Shown here in pieces: positions 16,131 to 24,317 of a DNA stretch of 64,000 nucleotides (position 1 is its first letter; every line of letters starts with the position of its first letter). This DNA comes from Paenarthrobacter ilicis (GTDB taxonomy: Bacteria; Actinomycetota; Actinomycetes; Actinomycetales; Micrococcaceae): assembly GCF_016907545.1 (NCBI RefSeq), contig NZ_JAFBCD010000001.1, positions 2,418,001-2,482,000 of the forward strand, in the 5' to 3' direction. The position numbers and the translations under genes were made by a program. Below the pieces are notes generated by a model. The model made no database searches. It was not told the DNA's origin and saw only the letters and a list, made by a program, of their open reading frames with translations.

Positions 16131-17344
16131 CTGGATTCCCCCACCGGGTCACCCGACGCTGCGGGCGCTGCTGGCAGCGTGCCTGCCCGCGGAACGGACA
16201 GGCGCTGTACACGTCCGACGGCGGTTGCCACCGCGGCGGCGGCTTGGTCCAGATCGGCTTCGGTCACCGCGGACGTGAAACTGAAACGGACGGCCGTCTG
16301 CGCCGCCTCCGGTGGAAGTCCCACGGCGAGCAAGACCGGCGACGGGGCATCCGAGCCCGCAGCACACGCTGAACCACTGGAGCAAAGCACCCCCAGCCTC
16401 TCGAGTTCCAGCAGGACGGACTCCCCGCTGGTCCCTGGAAAACAGAAGGATGCCACGGACGGCAGCCGCTGGGTGCGATGCCCTGTGAGCAGGGCTCCCG
16501 GCACGGTTTCCAACACCCTCTTAATAAAAGAGTCCCGCAAGTCCCGGACACGGCTGGCCTGGTGTGGCTGTTCCTGATGGCTCAGCTGCAAGGCGGTTGC
16601 CAGCGCCACAGCGCCGGCCACGTTCTCCGTCCCCGATCGTTTCCCGCGTTCCTGCCCACCACCATGGAGAAGCGGTTCGAGGCGTTGGCGTCCCCTGGTG
16701 TAGAGCACACCAGATCCCTTGGGTGCCCCCAGCTTGTGGCCCGAGATGCTGAGCGCGTCCACGCCCAGTTCCTTGACGTCCACGGACAGCCAACCGGCTG
16801 CCTGTACGGCATCGGTGTGGAAAGGGACTCCGTGAAGCCGGGAAACGGCGGCGAGTTCCGCTATGGGTTGTACTGTCCCGATTTCGTTGTTGGCGTACAT
16901 GATGCTGGCAACGGCCGTCTCCGGGCCCAGCACCTTTTCCAGGGCGGCAGCGGTCACCGATCCGGAGTGATCCACCGGCACCACGTCAACAGCGAACCCA
17001 TGTACCCGTTCCAGGAAGCGGGCCGACTCTTCAATGGCGGGGTGTTCAATGGCGCTGATCACCACACGGTTCATGGCGGGTTCGGCGGCTCTCCTGGCCA
17101 GCGCCATTCCTTTGAGGGCCATGTTGTCCGCCTCGGTCCCGCCGGAGGTGAAGGTCACCTCGCCGGGCCGGCAGTTCAGGACTCCGGCCACGGCACTGCG
17201 TGCCCCTGCGAGCGCCTGGGCGGCTGCTTCGCCCATGCTGTGGTGGCTGGACGGGTTGCCGAACTCACCGCTGAGGTAGGGCCACATCGCTTCGAGCACC
17301 TCCCGGCGGACGGGAGTGGTGGCTGCGGCGTCAAGGAAGATCAT
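16127..17344 (-). CDS. Cysteine desulfurase, IscS/NifS type
   Basis: 405 residues. A PLP enzyme that takes sulfur from cysteine to build iron-sulfur clusters. The PLP lysine is K204 in SISGHKLGAPKG, His102-type contacts lie in AIEHPA, and the active-site loop LCSSGSACAAG carries Cys327 (with a second Cys321). It is the last gene of the nadABC cluster, 16 bases after nadC. Since NadA needs a [4Fe-4S] cluster, the likely role is sulfur supply for NadA, as known for NifS-like genes linked to nad operons in other Gram-positives. The stop lies in CTAG shared with gtrA. Confidence 0.93.
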   Translation of the reverse strand: MIFLDAAATTPVRREVLEAMWPYLSGEFGNPSSHHSMGEAAAQALAGARSAVAGVLNCRPGEVTFTSGGTEADNMALKGMALARRAAEPAMNRVVISAIEHPAIEESARFLERVHGFAVDVVPVDHSGSVTAAALEKVLGPETAVASIMYANNEIGTVQPIAELAAVSRLHGVPFHTDAVQAAGWLSVDVKELGVDALSISGHKLGAPKGSGVLYTRGRQRLEPLLHGGGQERGKRSGTENVAGAVALATALQLSHQEQPHQASRVRDLRDSFIKRVLETVPGALLTGHRTQRLPSVASFCFPGTSGESVLLELERLGVLCSSGSACAAGSDAPSPVLLAVGLPPEAAQTAVRFSFTSAVTEADLDQAAAAVATAVGRVQRLSVPRAGTLPAAPAASGDPVGESS

Positions 17345-17360
17345 GGGGCCGGCGCGGCTT

Positions 17361-18236
17361 TCAGTTATCCGTGGTGAGCACGACGTCGAGGCCCAGGTCC
17401 AGGGCCGCCACTGTGTGGGTCAGGGCGCCGATGGAGATGACATCCACGCCGGTAGCGGCGATGTCCTTCACGGTGTGGATGGTGACGTTGCCGCTGGCCT
17501 CCACCTTCGCCCGTCCGGATACTTGTTTTACTCCGGCCCGGAGCTCTTCGAGGCTGAAGTTGTCCAGCATGATGGTGTCCACCCCGGCGGCCAGCACAGG
17601 TTCAATCTGGTCTGCCCTGTCCACTTCCACTTCGAAGTGGGTGGTGTGGCCCAATTGGGCTTTGGCGGTGGACAGCAGTTCGGTGAGCTTGGCATTGTCC
17701 CCGCCGGTCATGACGGCCAGGTGGTTGTCTTTGGCGAGGACGGCGTCGGAGAGGCTGTACCGGTGGTTCGCTCCCCCGCCGCAGCGTACGGCGTAGCGCT
17801 CCAGGATGCGCAGCCCTGGAGTCGTTTTGCGGGTATCGGTGATGCGGGCCTGTGTCCCTTCCACCAGCCGGGCAAATTCACCTGTTGTGGTGGCGATGGC
17901 GCTCATGCGCTGCACCAGGTTCAATGCCACCCGCTCAGCCAGCAGGATGGAGCGGGCGCTTCCGCTGACCCGGGCAAGGTGGGTACCGGCGTCGAACGCT
18001 TCACCGTCTGCCACGAGCAACTCCACCACGGTGTCGGCGTCCACCAACGTCATGGCGTCACGGAAGACTGTCCCACCGCTGAAGACGCCGGGGACCCGTG
18101 CGTTCAGCACTGCGGTGGCGCGCGCGTCTCCGGGAATCAGCAGTTGCGAGGTGATGTCGCCACCCGGCGCATCCTCGGCGAAGGCACGCTCCAGGATGTC
18201 CCGGACAGGTGCAGTGGGAAGGGTCAGGCTAGTCAT
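17361..18236 (-). CDS. nadC: Nicotinate-nucleotide pyrophosphorylase (quinolinate phosphoribosyltransferase)
   Basis: 291 residues. Converts quinolinate and PRPP to nicotinate mononucleotide. Typical segments are EDAPGGDITSQLLIP near residue 20, LNLVQRMSAIATTTGEF near 110, TRKTTPGLRILERYAVRCGGG and FEVEVDRADQI plus DTIMLDNFS. The ATG at 18236 is chosen: it gives the usual N-terminus and overlaps the end of nadB by eight bases, the pattern of coupled translation. Third enzyme of the nad operon. Confidence 0.96.
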   Translation of the reverse strand: MTSLTLPTAPVRDILERAFAEDAPGGDITSQLLIPGDARATAVLNARVPGVFSGGTVFRDAMTLVDADTVVELLVADGEAFDAGTHLARVSGSARSILLAERVALNLVQRMSAIATTTGEFARLVEGTQARITDTRKTTPGLRILERYAVRCGGGANHRYSLSDAVLAKDNHLAVMTGGDNAKLTELLSTAKAQLGHTTHFEVEVDRADQIEPVLAAGVDTIMLDNFSLEELRAGVKQVSGRAKVEASGNVTIHTVKDIAATGVDVISIGALTHTVAALDLGLDVVLTTDN

Positions 18237-19959
18237 GCAGGAGGCTCGCTTTCGGGCTCTCGGTGGAACGCTGGTCAAAGGGGTCGACGGCGGCTGGTTC
18301 CGTCAGGGCGTCGCGGCGGTAGTGGGCGCCCAAGGACTCACGGCGCTCCCGCGCGGCCCTCACCAACAGCTGTGCAGCCAGCAGCAGGTTCAGGTCCTCG
18401 TGGACGCGCGGTTCCAGGGATTGGGACACTTCCTGGGGCTTGGCGGCATCGGCCCAGGCATCCAGCGCGGCTTCGGCTTCTGCCAAAAGGACTCCGCTAC
18501 GGAGTACACCGGCCCTGGCAGTCATCAGCCTGCGGAGGGCCTTGCGGGAAAACCCCACGGCAGGCGCCGGCTGGACGGGCAGGAAAGCGTCCGGACTGGA
18601 AGCCGGCGCCACTGGTGTTGCAGGTGCGGCCGGCGCTTCTGTTGTTGCCGGCGCTGGGTTGCCGGCGAGGAATGCTTCCACGGCCCGCCGCCCGAACACC
18701 AGCCCCTCCAACAGGGAATTGCTTGCCAGCCGGTTGGCACCCTGGACTCCAGTACAGGCAACTTCCCCGGCAGCGAGCAGCCCGGGAACCGATGTCCGGC
18801 CCTGAAGATCGGTGACCACCCCACCCATCCAGTAATGGGCGGCAGGGGCCACCGGGACCGGGCAGAGGGTCCAATCAATGCCGGCCTCCATGGTGCGCTG
18901 ACTCAGGGTGGGGAAGCGTTTCTTCAGGAATCCCGCACCGCGCAGATTCTCGACACCGGTGGCATCAAGGAAAACGTGGCCGTTGGGATCGTCCTGCCGG
19001 GCCAGGTGAAGGGCAATGCTGCGGGACACCACGTCCCGGGGCGCCAGCTCGGCATCCGGGTGATAGCGCGGCATGAACCGCTGGCCGGCCGCATCAACAA
19101 GGATGGCACCTTCGCCGCGAACGGCTTCAGAGATCAGCAAGGGGTTTTGGGCGTTCTCTCCGCCGGGACCCGTGTCGGCTCCCACCATGCAGGTGGGATG
19201 GAACTGGAAGAACTCCAGGTCCGAGACCTGGGCCCCGGCACGCCATGCCAACGCCAGCCCATCCGCGGTGGCTACGGAGGGATTGGTCGTCTGGGAGAAG
19301 AGTTGCCCTGCCCCGCCGGTAGCCAGAAGGATCGCGTCCCCCCCTACGGAATGCAGGCTCCCGTCCTGAAGATAAGTGGCCGTGGCACGGCGACCGGTGC
19401 CGGCTCCGTTGTCCCCGGAGGCGGTCGCCCGGCCCATATCAAGGTCAGTAACGTGGGCATGCTCCCTGACCTGCAGCTTGCCCGCCCCTTGGAATTCCCG
19501 GACCGTACGGATCAGCGCATCCGCCACCCGCGCACCGGTGGCGTCCCCGCCGGCGTGCAGGATCCTGGGTGCGGAGTGAGCCGCTTCGAGGCCCAAGGCG
19601 GGATCGCCGTCGTCGTCCATGTCGAAGTGCACGCCGAACCGTCCCAAGCCGGCAATGTCCGTCCTGGCCTCCCGGCACATCACTTCCACCGCTTCCACCT
19701 TGCAATGTCCGGCGCCGGCTTTGAGCGTGTCGGCAATGTGGGCAGCCACAGTGTCACCCGGGGCGGGCTCGCCGAGGACGGCTGAGATGCCACCCTGGGC
19801 GTAATAGGTATTGCTGTCCGGGAGCGCTCCCTTGCTCAGCAGCACCACGCTGGCCCCCGCTTCAGCGGCCAGCAGGGCCGAATACAGCCCTGCTATGCCG
19901 CTTCCAACAACAATCAAATGCGGGGCGCGGTGCCCTGCATCAACGCTCTGTGTAGTCAT
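18229..19959 (-). CDS. nadB: L-aspartate oxidase
   Basis: 576 residues. FAD enzyme that oxidises aspartate to iminoaspartate, the first step of NAD synthesis from aspartate. The dinucleotide motif VVGSGIAGLYSALLAAEAG is at residues 17-35, followed by GALPDSNTYYAQGGISAVLG, and the C-terminus has the helical domain seen in the fumarate reductase/succinate dehydrogenase superfamily. A Pro/Ala-rich insert of about 40 residues (AGNPAPATTEAPAAPATP onwards) sits between the FAD and C-terminal domains and looks like a flexible linker. Start ATG 19959 is chosen from the family N-terminus; nadA ends 31 bases upstream. The product is unstable and is passed to NadA. Confidence 0.96.
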   Translation of the reverse strand: MTTQSVDAGHRAPHLIVVGSGIAGLYSALLAAEAGASVVLLSKGALPDSNTYYAQGGISAVLGEPAPGDTVAAHIADTLKAGAGHCKVEAVEVMCREARTDIAGLGRFGVHFDMDDDGDPALGLEAAHSAPRILHAGGDATGARVADALIRTVREFQGAGKLQVREHAHVTDLDMGRATASGDNGAGTGRRATATYLQDGSLHSVGGDAILLATGGAGQLFSQTTNPSVATADGLALAWRAGAQVSDLEFFQFHPTCMVGADTGPGGENAQNPLLISEAVRGEGAILVDAAGQRFMPRYHPDAELAPRDVVSRSIALHLARQDDPNGHVFLDATGVENLRGAGFLKKRFPTLSQRTMEAGIDWTLCPVPVAPAAHYWMGGVVTDLQGRTSVPGLLAAGEVACTGVQGANRLASNSLLEGLVFGRRAVEAFLAGNPAPATTEAPAAPATPVAPASSPDAFLPVQPAPAVGFSRKALRRLMTARAGVLRSGVLLAEAEAALDAWADAAKPQEVSQSLEPRVHEDLNLLLAAQLLVRAARERRESLGAHYRRDALTEPAAVDPFDQRSTESPKASLLHD

Positions 19960-19990
19960 TTGAGGCTCAATTCGGCTGGTGTGGTGCCGG

Positions 19991-21298
19991 TCAGGCGGGC
20001 TTTGATGCGAGCATTCGCTCCAGTGCAGTCCTGGCGTTCTCCTGCACTGCGTTGGCGACGGTGATCCTGTTGACAGTGCGGCCCGCCACCAACTCTTCAA
20101 GAACCCAGGCGAGGTAGCCGGGGTGGATGCGGTACATGGTGGAGCAAGGGCAGATCACGGGGTCAAGGCAGAAAATGGTGTGCTGCGGATACTGGGCGGC
20201 CAGGCGGTTCACCATGTTGATTTCCGTGCCGATGGCAAAGGTGGTGGGTTCGGTGGCGGCCTCGATGGCCTTCTTGATGAAGTCGGTGGACCCGGCTGAA
20301 TCGGCTGCGTCCACCACTTCCATGGGGCACTCAGGGTGGACGATCACGTTCACGCCGGGAAAGTCCTGGCGGGCCTTCTGGATCTGGCCCACGTTGAAGC
20401 GCTTGTGCACGGAGCAGAAGCCGTGCCAGAGGATCACCCGGGAGTCCAGCAGCGTCTGCTCATCGTTACCACCGAGCTCCTTGCGCGGGTTCCACATGGG
20501 CATCTGCTCCAGCGGGACCCCCAGCGCTTTGGCAGTGTTGCGGCCCAGGTGCTGGTCGGGGAAGAACAGGACCCTTTGCCCACGTTCGAAGGCCCACTGC
20601 AGCACCACGGAGGCATTGGACGAGGTACAAACGATCCCCCCGTGGCGGCCGCAAAAGGCCTTCAATGCTGCGCTGGAATTCATGTAGGTCACCGGGATAA
20701 CGGGGACGCGGCCCTGCTCATCGGGAGCGGACCCGAAAATCTCCTCCAACTGTTCCCAGCACTCCTCCACCGAGTCCTCGTCCGCCATGTCGGCCATGGA
20801 GCACCCTGCGGCGAGGTTGGGCAGGATCACGGCCTGATCAGGAGTGGACAGGATGTCGGCGGTTTCGGCCATGAAATGGACACCACAGAAGATGATGGCT
20901 TCTGCTTCCGGCTTGGTCAACGCGGCGTTGGCCAATTGGAAGGAATCGCCAACGAAGTCCGCATACTGGATGACCTCGTCACGCTGGTAAAAATGGCCCA
21001 GGATGACTGCGCGGTCACCAAGGGTGGCTTTCGCTGCCCGGATGCGGACATCGAGTTCCACGTCGCTGGCCTTCTTGTACTCCTCCGGCAGCTGTCCCTG
21101 ACGCGGCGTATCGGCAGGAGCAATGTCGCTGCTGGATGCTCCAGGCCCGTAGGCGGGCGCGCCGGCCAGCGCTTCGGCAAGATCGTACTCCCATGGGCCC
21201 TTGGCCAGGGCCGGGCTGCACGTGGCACCCGCCCGCGATCCACCCTTCAAGGCTTCCTCGCGCGTGATCAGCTGGACGGCAGTATTGACGCTGCTCAT
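19991..21298 (-). CDS. nadA: Quinolinate synthase
   Basis: 435 residues. Condenses iminoaspartate with dihydroxyacetone phosphate to quinolinate using a [4Fe-4S] cluster. Likely cluster ligands are Cys166 in NLAAGCSMADMAD, Cys324 in VHPECPMEV and one of the pair Cys383/Cys385 in ICPCSTMYRIHP. GHFYQRDEVIQYADFVGDS near residue 101 is the family start motif; the first 75 residues are an extension seen in the longer NadA type. The ATG at 21298 overlaps the TGA of the upstream regulator gene as ATGA, so translation is coupled. Confidence 0.97.
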   Translation of the reverse strand: MSSVNTAVQLITREEALKGGSRAGATCSPALAKGPWEYDLAEALAGAPAYGPGASSSDIAPADTPRQGQLPEEYKKASDVELDVRIRAAKATLGDRAVILGHFYQRDEVIQYADFVGDSFQLANAALTKPEAEAIIFCGVHFMAETADILSTPDQAVILPNLAAGCSMADMADEDSVEECWEQLEEIFGSAPDEQGRVPVIPVTYMNSSAALKAFCGRHGGIVCTSSNASVVLQWAFERGQRVLFFPDQHLGRNTAKALGVPLEQMPMWNPRKELGGNDEQTLLDSRVILWHGFCSVHKRFNVGQIQKARQDFPGVNVIVHPECPMEVVDAADSAGSTDFIKKAIEAATEPTTFAIGTEINMVNRLAAQYPQHTIFCLDPVICPCSTMYRIHPGYLAWVLEELVAGRTVNRITVANAVQENARTALERMLASKPA

Positions 21299-22056
21299 GG
21301 TGTGCTCCTGTTTTCTGGCCCAAGGCCGGGCGTGCCGGTAAAGCGATAGAGGCGTGGCGGGCGGTGTTTTCCGCCCTGGAGGTATTGGTCTGTTTCCACA
21401 ATTTCCGGGGCGGCTTTGATGTGCCGGCGGAAATTGGCGGGGTCGAGCTGGCGGTCCAGCACGGCTTCATAGACTTCACGGACCTGGGCCAGCGTGAAGA
21501 ACTCCCCCAACAGGTGGTAGGCGATGGAACCGTAAGCCATCTTGTTGCGCAGCCGCCACAGGGCGTAGTCAACAATCGCGTTGTGGTCGAAGGCCAAGTC
21601 GCCCAGCTTGTCCGCACGGAACCAACGGACGTTCTCCGATTCGCCGGCCAAGGCAGCTTCCGTAGGCTGCACCAGGGCCCAGTAGACGATCGACACCACC
21701 CTCTGGCTGGGAGAACGGTGCAGGCCGCCGAATGCATAAAGCTGTTCAAGGTACTGCGGCTTGAGTCCAGTGGTGTCTTCCAGGTTCCGCGCTGCCGCGT
21801 CCTGGAGGGACTCGTCATGGACCAGGGGACCGCCGGGCAGGGCCCACATATCCCGGTAAGGCTCCCGGATACGACGGACCAGCGGCAGCCAGAGCGTGGG
21901 ACGGCCGGAGGTCTGGCTGGGACGGAGCGCAAAGATCACCGTGGAGATGGCCAGCGACGGCGGCGCCAGTCGCCTTTCGGCGACGTTGGCTGAGAGAGCA
22001 TTCACGGCATTCACCTCGTTCATCGCCGCTGGATCCGGCCTCATCACCGGGATCAT
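21295..22056 (-). CDS. nrtR: Nudix-related transcriptional regulator of NAD metabolism
   Basis: 253 residues from ATG 22056 (later ATGs at 22044 and 22023 are possible). Residues 30-180 are a Nudix fold and the rest, with AYHLLGEFFTLAQVREVYEAV, is the winged helix of NrtR proteins. The Nudix box is at residues 76-98: the glycine, Glu82 and Arg90 remain but the catalytic REUxEE part reads RNLEDT, so hydrolase activity should be lost, as in NrtR, where the domain instead senses ADP-ribose or a related NAD metabolite. It is the first gene of the nadABC operon (4-base overlap) and a 29-base dyad sits four bases upstream, so it most likely represses its own operon. Confidence 0.9.
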   Translation of the reverse strand: MIPVMRPDPAAMNEVNAVNALSANVAERRLAPPSLAISTVIFALRPSQTSGRPTLWLPLVRRIREPYRDMWALPGGPLVHDESLQDAAARNLEDTTGLKPQYLEQLYAFGGLHRSPSQRVVSIVYWALVQPTEAALAGESENVRWFRADKLGDLAFDHNAIVDYALWRLRNKMAYGSIAYHLLGEFFTLAQVREVYEAVLDRQLDPANFRRHIKAAPEIVETDQYLQGGKHRPPRLYRFTGTPGLGPENRSTP

Positions 22057-22059
22057 TTC

Positions 22060-22088
22060 TTAGTTAAAGTCATGATGACTAGAACTAA
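22060..22088. promoter_or_regulatory. Candidate NrtR operator
   Basis: Inverted repeat TTAGTT-nn-AGTCA-TGA-TGACT-nn-AACTAA, 29 bases, with 11 of 13 positions per arm matched. It ends four bases before the nrtR start codon. On the minus strand TTAACT (22067-22062) inside it could be the -10, five bases before the ATG, so a bound protein would block transcription directly. Confidence 0.75.
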
Positions 22089-22126
22089 TGGTACGACTCG
22101 CAGAGGCCACTGCAAAATGCTTTACG

Positions 22127-22600
22127 TCACACCTCTTTCGCGGCGGCTTCCATCAGGGGTAGGGTGCGGCCCTGGATATGGCTGTTGAGGACGATCACCG
22201 ACGAGCACCGCACCACGGATTTCGTGGCGATCATGGCGTCCAGGACCCTCTGCATGTCCGGGTTGGACCGGGCCGCGATCCTGACCATCAGATCCGAGTT
22301 GCCGGTCACGGTGTGGACTTCGATGATTTCCGGGATGGCTCCCAGGTTTTCAATGATGACGTCATGGCCGATTTCCTGGGAGATGGTGACCGAGCAGAAC
22401 GCCACCACCGGGAAGCCGAAGTTGGCGGGATCCGGCTGGGGAACCCAGGAACCAATGACGCCATTCTCGATCATCCGGTCAATTCTGGACTGCACCGTGG
22501 CCCGGGCCACCCTCAGGACGCGGGAGGCCTCCAGCACGGAAGATCGCGGCGAATCCGTAAAGAAACGTACAATTTTTGCATCAAGTGCATCGACCAGCAT
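22127..22600 (-). CDS. Lrp/AsnC-family transcriptional regulator
   Basis: 157 residues. An N-terminal helix-turn-helix (residues 4-50, with SVLEASRVLRVARATVQSRI) and a C-terminal RAM domain with HTVTGNSDLMVRIAARS, where the VTG-D motif forms the amino-acid pocket. The ATG at 22600 has AGGA six bases upstream and is preferred to the adjacent TTG. It is divergent from an amino-acid permease gene, 173 bases apart, so it probably controls that gene in response to an amino acid. Confidence 0.92.
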   Translation of the reverse strand: MLVDALDAKIVRFFTDSPRSSVLEASRVLRVARATVQSRIDRMIENGVIGSWVPQPDPANFGFPVVAFCSVTISQEIGHDVIIENLGAIPEIIEVHTVTGNSDLMVRIAARSNPDMQRVLDAMIATKSVVRCSSVIVLNSHIQGRTLPLMEAAAKEV

Positions 22601-22747
22601 CAAAGTTCCTGTCCCCGGGGATTCATTGCCACCACATCGCTACTTCAAAAAGTGATGTATCTTACAAACTGCGAGAATTATTCCACGGCTCTTGCTGCGT
22701 CGTCGACGCCGCGCGCACAGCCCACGAGGCCGGCGCGCCACACCACC

Positions 22748-22777
22748 ATGAAATCCATAGAAGGTAGACACGTATGA
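22748..22777 (+). other. Possible nine-codon leader peptide overlapping the permease start
   Basis: ATG at 22748 opens a frame encoding MKSIEGRHV whose TGA stop (22775-22777) overlaps the permease ATG (22774-22776) as ATGA. The ribosome site of the permease (AAGGT, 22761-22765) lies inside it. It may be a coupled leader peptide or chance; no ribosome site of its own is obvious. Confidence 0.25.
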
Positions 22778-24147
22778 CAACGAAGTCCATCGCGGCTCCT
22801 GCTCCACCATCGGGCCTCGGCCACTCGCTGAAACCCCGCCAGCTGACCATGATGGGACTGGGCAGCGCCATCGGCGCCGGCCTCTTCCTCGGCTCGGGTG
22901 CCGGAGTGCAGGCAGCCGGTCCAGCGGTCCTGATTTCCTACCTGGTGGCCGGCACCCTCATCATCCTGGTGATGTGGGCCCTGGGTGAGATGGCGGCAGC
23001 CAACCCCAACAGCGGCGCCTTCTCCGTGTACGCCGAAAAGGCGTTGGGCAAGACCGCAGGCGGAACCGTCGGCTGGCTCTGGTGGCTCCAACTGGTGGTG
23101 GTCATCGCCGCAGAGGCAATCGGCGCTGCCGGCCTGCTCGCCTCCGTGTGGCCCGTGCTCCCCGTATGGGTCCTGGCACTGGTCTTCATGGTGGTCTTTA
23201 CCGGCATCAACCTCGTCGGCGTCCGCAACTTCGGTGAATTCGAGTTCTGGTTCGCCATCCTGAAGGTTGCCGCGATCGTCATCTTCCTGCTCATCGGGGC
23301 AGCGTTGCTCCTGGGCCTGCTTCCCAACGTGGCCTCCCCCGGCCTTTCTGCCTTTGGTGACTTCGCACCCCATGGAATTGGCGGAGTCGCCGCCGCCCTC
23401 TTCGTGGTGATCTTCGCCTTTGGTGGAACGGAAATCGTCAGCGTCGCCGCCGCCGAGACCGAGAACCCGGCCCAGAGCGTCGGCAAAGCCATCCGCACAG
23501 TGGTGTGGCGCATCCTTGTCTTCTACATCGGCTCCGTCTTTGTTATTGCAGCCGTCCTTCCCGTGGGCTCGGACGGCTTGAAGTCACCGTTCGCCGGGGT
23601 CCTGGACCTGGCCGGCATTCCCGGGGCAGGCGCTGCGATCACCCTGGTGGCCGTGGTTGCGCTGCTGTCGGCATTGAACGCCAACCTTTACGGCGCATCC
23701 CGCATGATCTTCTCGTTGTCCGAGCGCGGCGAGGCGCCCCGCGTCCTGTCCAAACTCAACGGCTCCAAGGTTCCCGTGGCCGCCGTCGTCATCTCCGTGG
23801 CCTTCGGCTTCGCAGCAGCGGTCCTGGAACTGATCTTCCCCGAGAAGATCCTGCCGGCACTGCTGAACCTGGTGGGCTCCACCTGCCTGGTGGTCTGGGG
23901 CACAGCATTGGTGTCCCAGCTCATCCTTCGGCGGCGGGCGGACCGGGAGGGCCTGCACTTGCCCCTCCGGATGAAGGGCTTCCCCTACCTGACAATCGTT
24001 GGCCTGGTCCTTCTGGGCATTATCCTCGCCGTGGGCTTCGCCAATCCTGAAAGCGCGGGGCAATTGATCGGCACCACCATCCTGATCCTGGTCATAGCAG
24101 CCGGCTGCTACATCAACGCCCGCGCAAAGGCAGGCAAAGCCCGCTAG
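22774..24147 (+). CDS. Amino-acid permease, APC superfamily
   Basis: 457 residues and twelve predicted membrane helices. The opening LKPRQLTMMGLGSAIGAGLF is the GxG(S/A)IGAG substrate-site motif of the amino-acid transporter (AAT) family, and EFEFWFAILKVAAIVIFLL follows as usual near helix 5. It is a proton symporter for one or more amino acids; similarity in style to the GABA/proline/aromatic group does not allow a substrate call. Start ATG 22774 with AAGGT eight bases upstream. Divergent from an Lrp regulator and followed by a strong terminator at 24201-24240. Confidence 0.92.
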   Translation: MTTKSIAAPAPPSGLGHSLKPRQLTMMGLGSAIGAGLFLGSGAGVQAAGPAVLISYLVAGTLIILVMWALGEMAAANPNSGAFSVYAEKALGKTAGGTVGWLWWLQLVVVIAAEAIGAAGLLASVWPVLPVWVLALVFMVVFTGINLVGVRNFGEFEFWFAILKVAAIVIFLLIGAALLLGLLPNVASPGLSAFGDFAPHGIGGVAAALFVVIFAFGGTEIVSVAAAETENPAQSVGKAIRTVVWRILVFYIGSVFVIAAVLPVGSDGLKSPFAGVLDLAGIPGAGAAITLVAVVALLSALNANLYGASRMIFSLSERGEAPRVLSKLNGSKVPVAAVVISVAFGFAAAVLELIFPEKILPALLNLVGSTCLVVWGTALVSQLILRRRADREGLHLPLRMKGFPYLTIVGLVLLGIILAVGFANPESAGQLIGTTILILVIAAGCYINARAKAGKAR

Positions 24148-24200
24148 CCCGCTCAGCCGACTGGCCCCCGGACTCAAGGCAACCCTCAAAACACATCCGA

Positions 24201-24240
24201 GACGTCCTGCGCAGTTTGTACTGCGCAGGGCGTCTCTTTG
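24201..24240 (+). terminator. Terminator after the permease
   Basis: A 15-base-pair stem with one G-T pair (24201-24215 with 24220-24234), loop TTGT, followed by TCTTTG. Confidence 0.8.
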
Positions 24241-24310
24241 TGCCCAAACTGTACAAAGTGTTCGCTGATTACTGGACTGTTTGCACATGCCGACCTCAGG
24301 TGACTAGGGT
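24236..24310 (+). promoter_or_regulatory. Promoter region of the oxo-acid dehydrogenase operon
   Basis: TTGCAC (24281-24286), 18 bases, then TAGGGT (24305-24310), which ends seven bases before the ATG at 24318; there is no ribosome site, so a leaderless transcript is likely. Upstream, CTTTGT-N11-ACAAAG (24236-24258) is a perfect six-base inverted repeat that could bind an activator or repressor. Confidence 0.45.
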
Positions 24311-24317
24311 CACAGCC

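Noticed and set aside
19991..21349. A 337-codon plus-strand frame opposite nadA
   Set aside because: Antisense to nadA, no domain and no start signal.
22060..22088. Lrp binding site for the adjacent Lrp gene
   Set aside because: The dyad is 38 bases beyond the 3' end of the Lrp gene and directly before nrtR, and its length and symmetry suit a specific repressor better than the degenerate Lrp sites.
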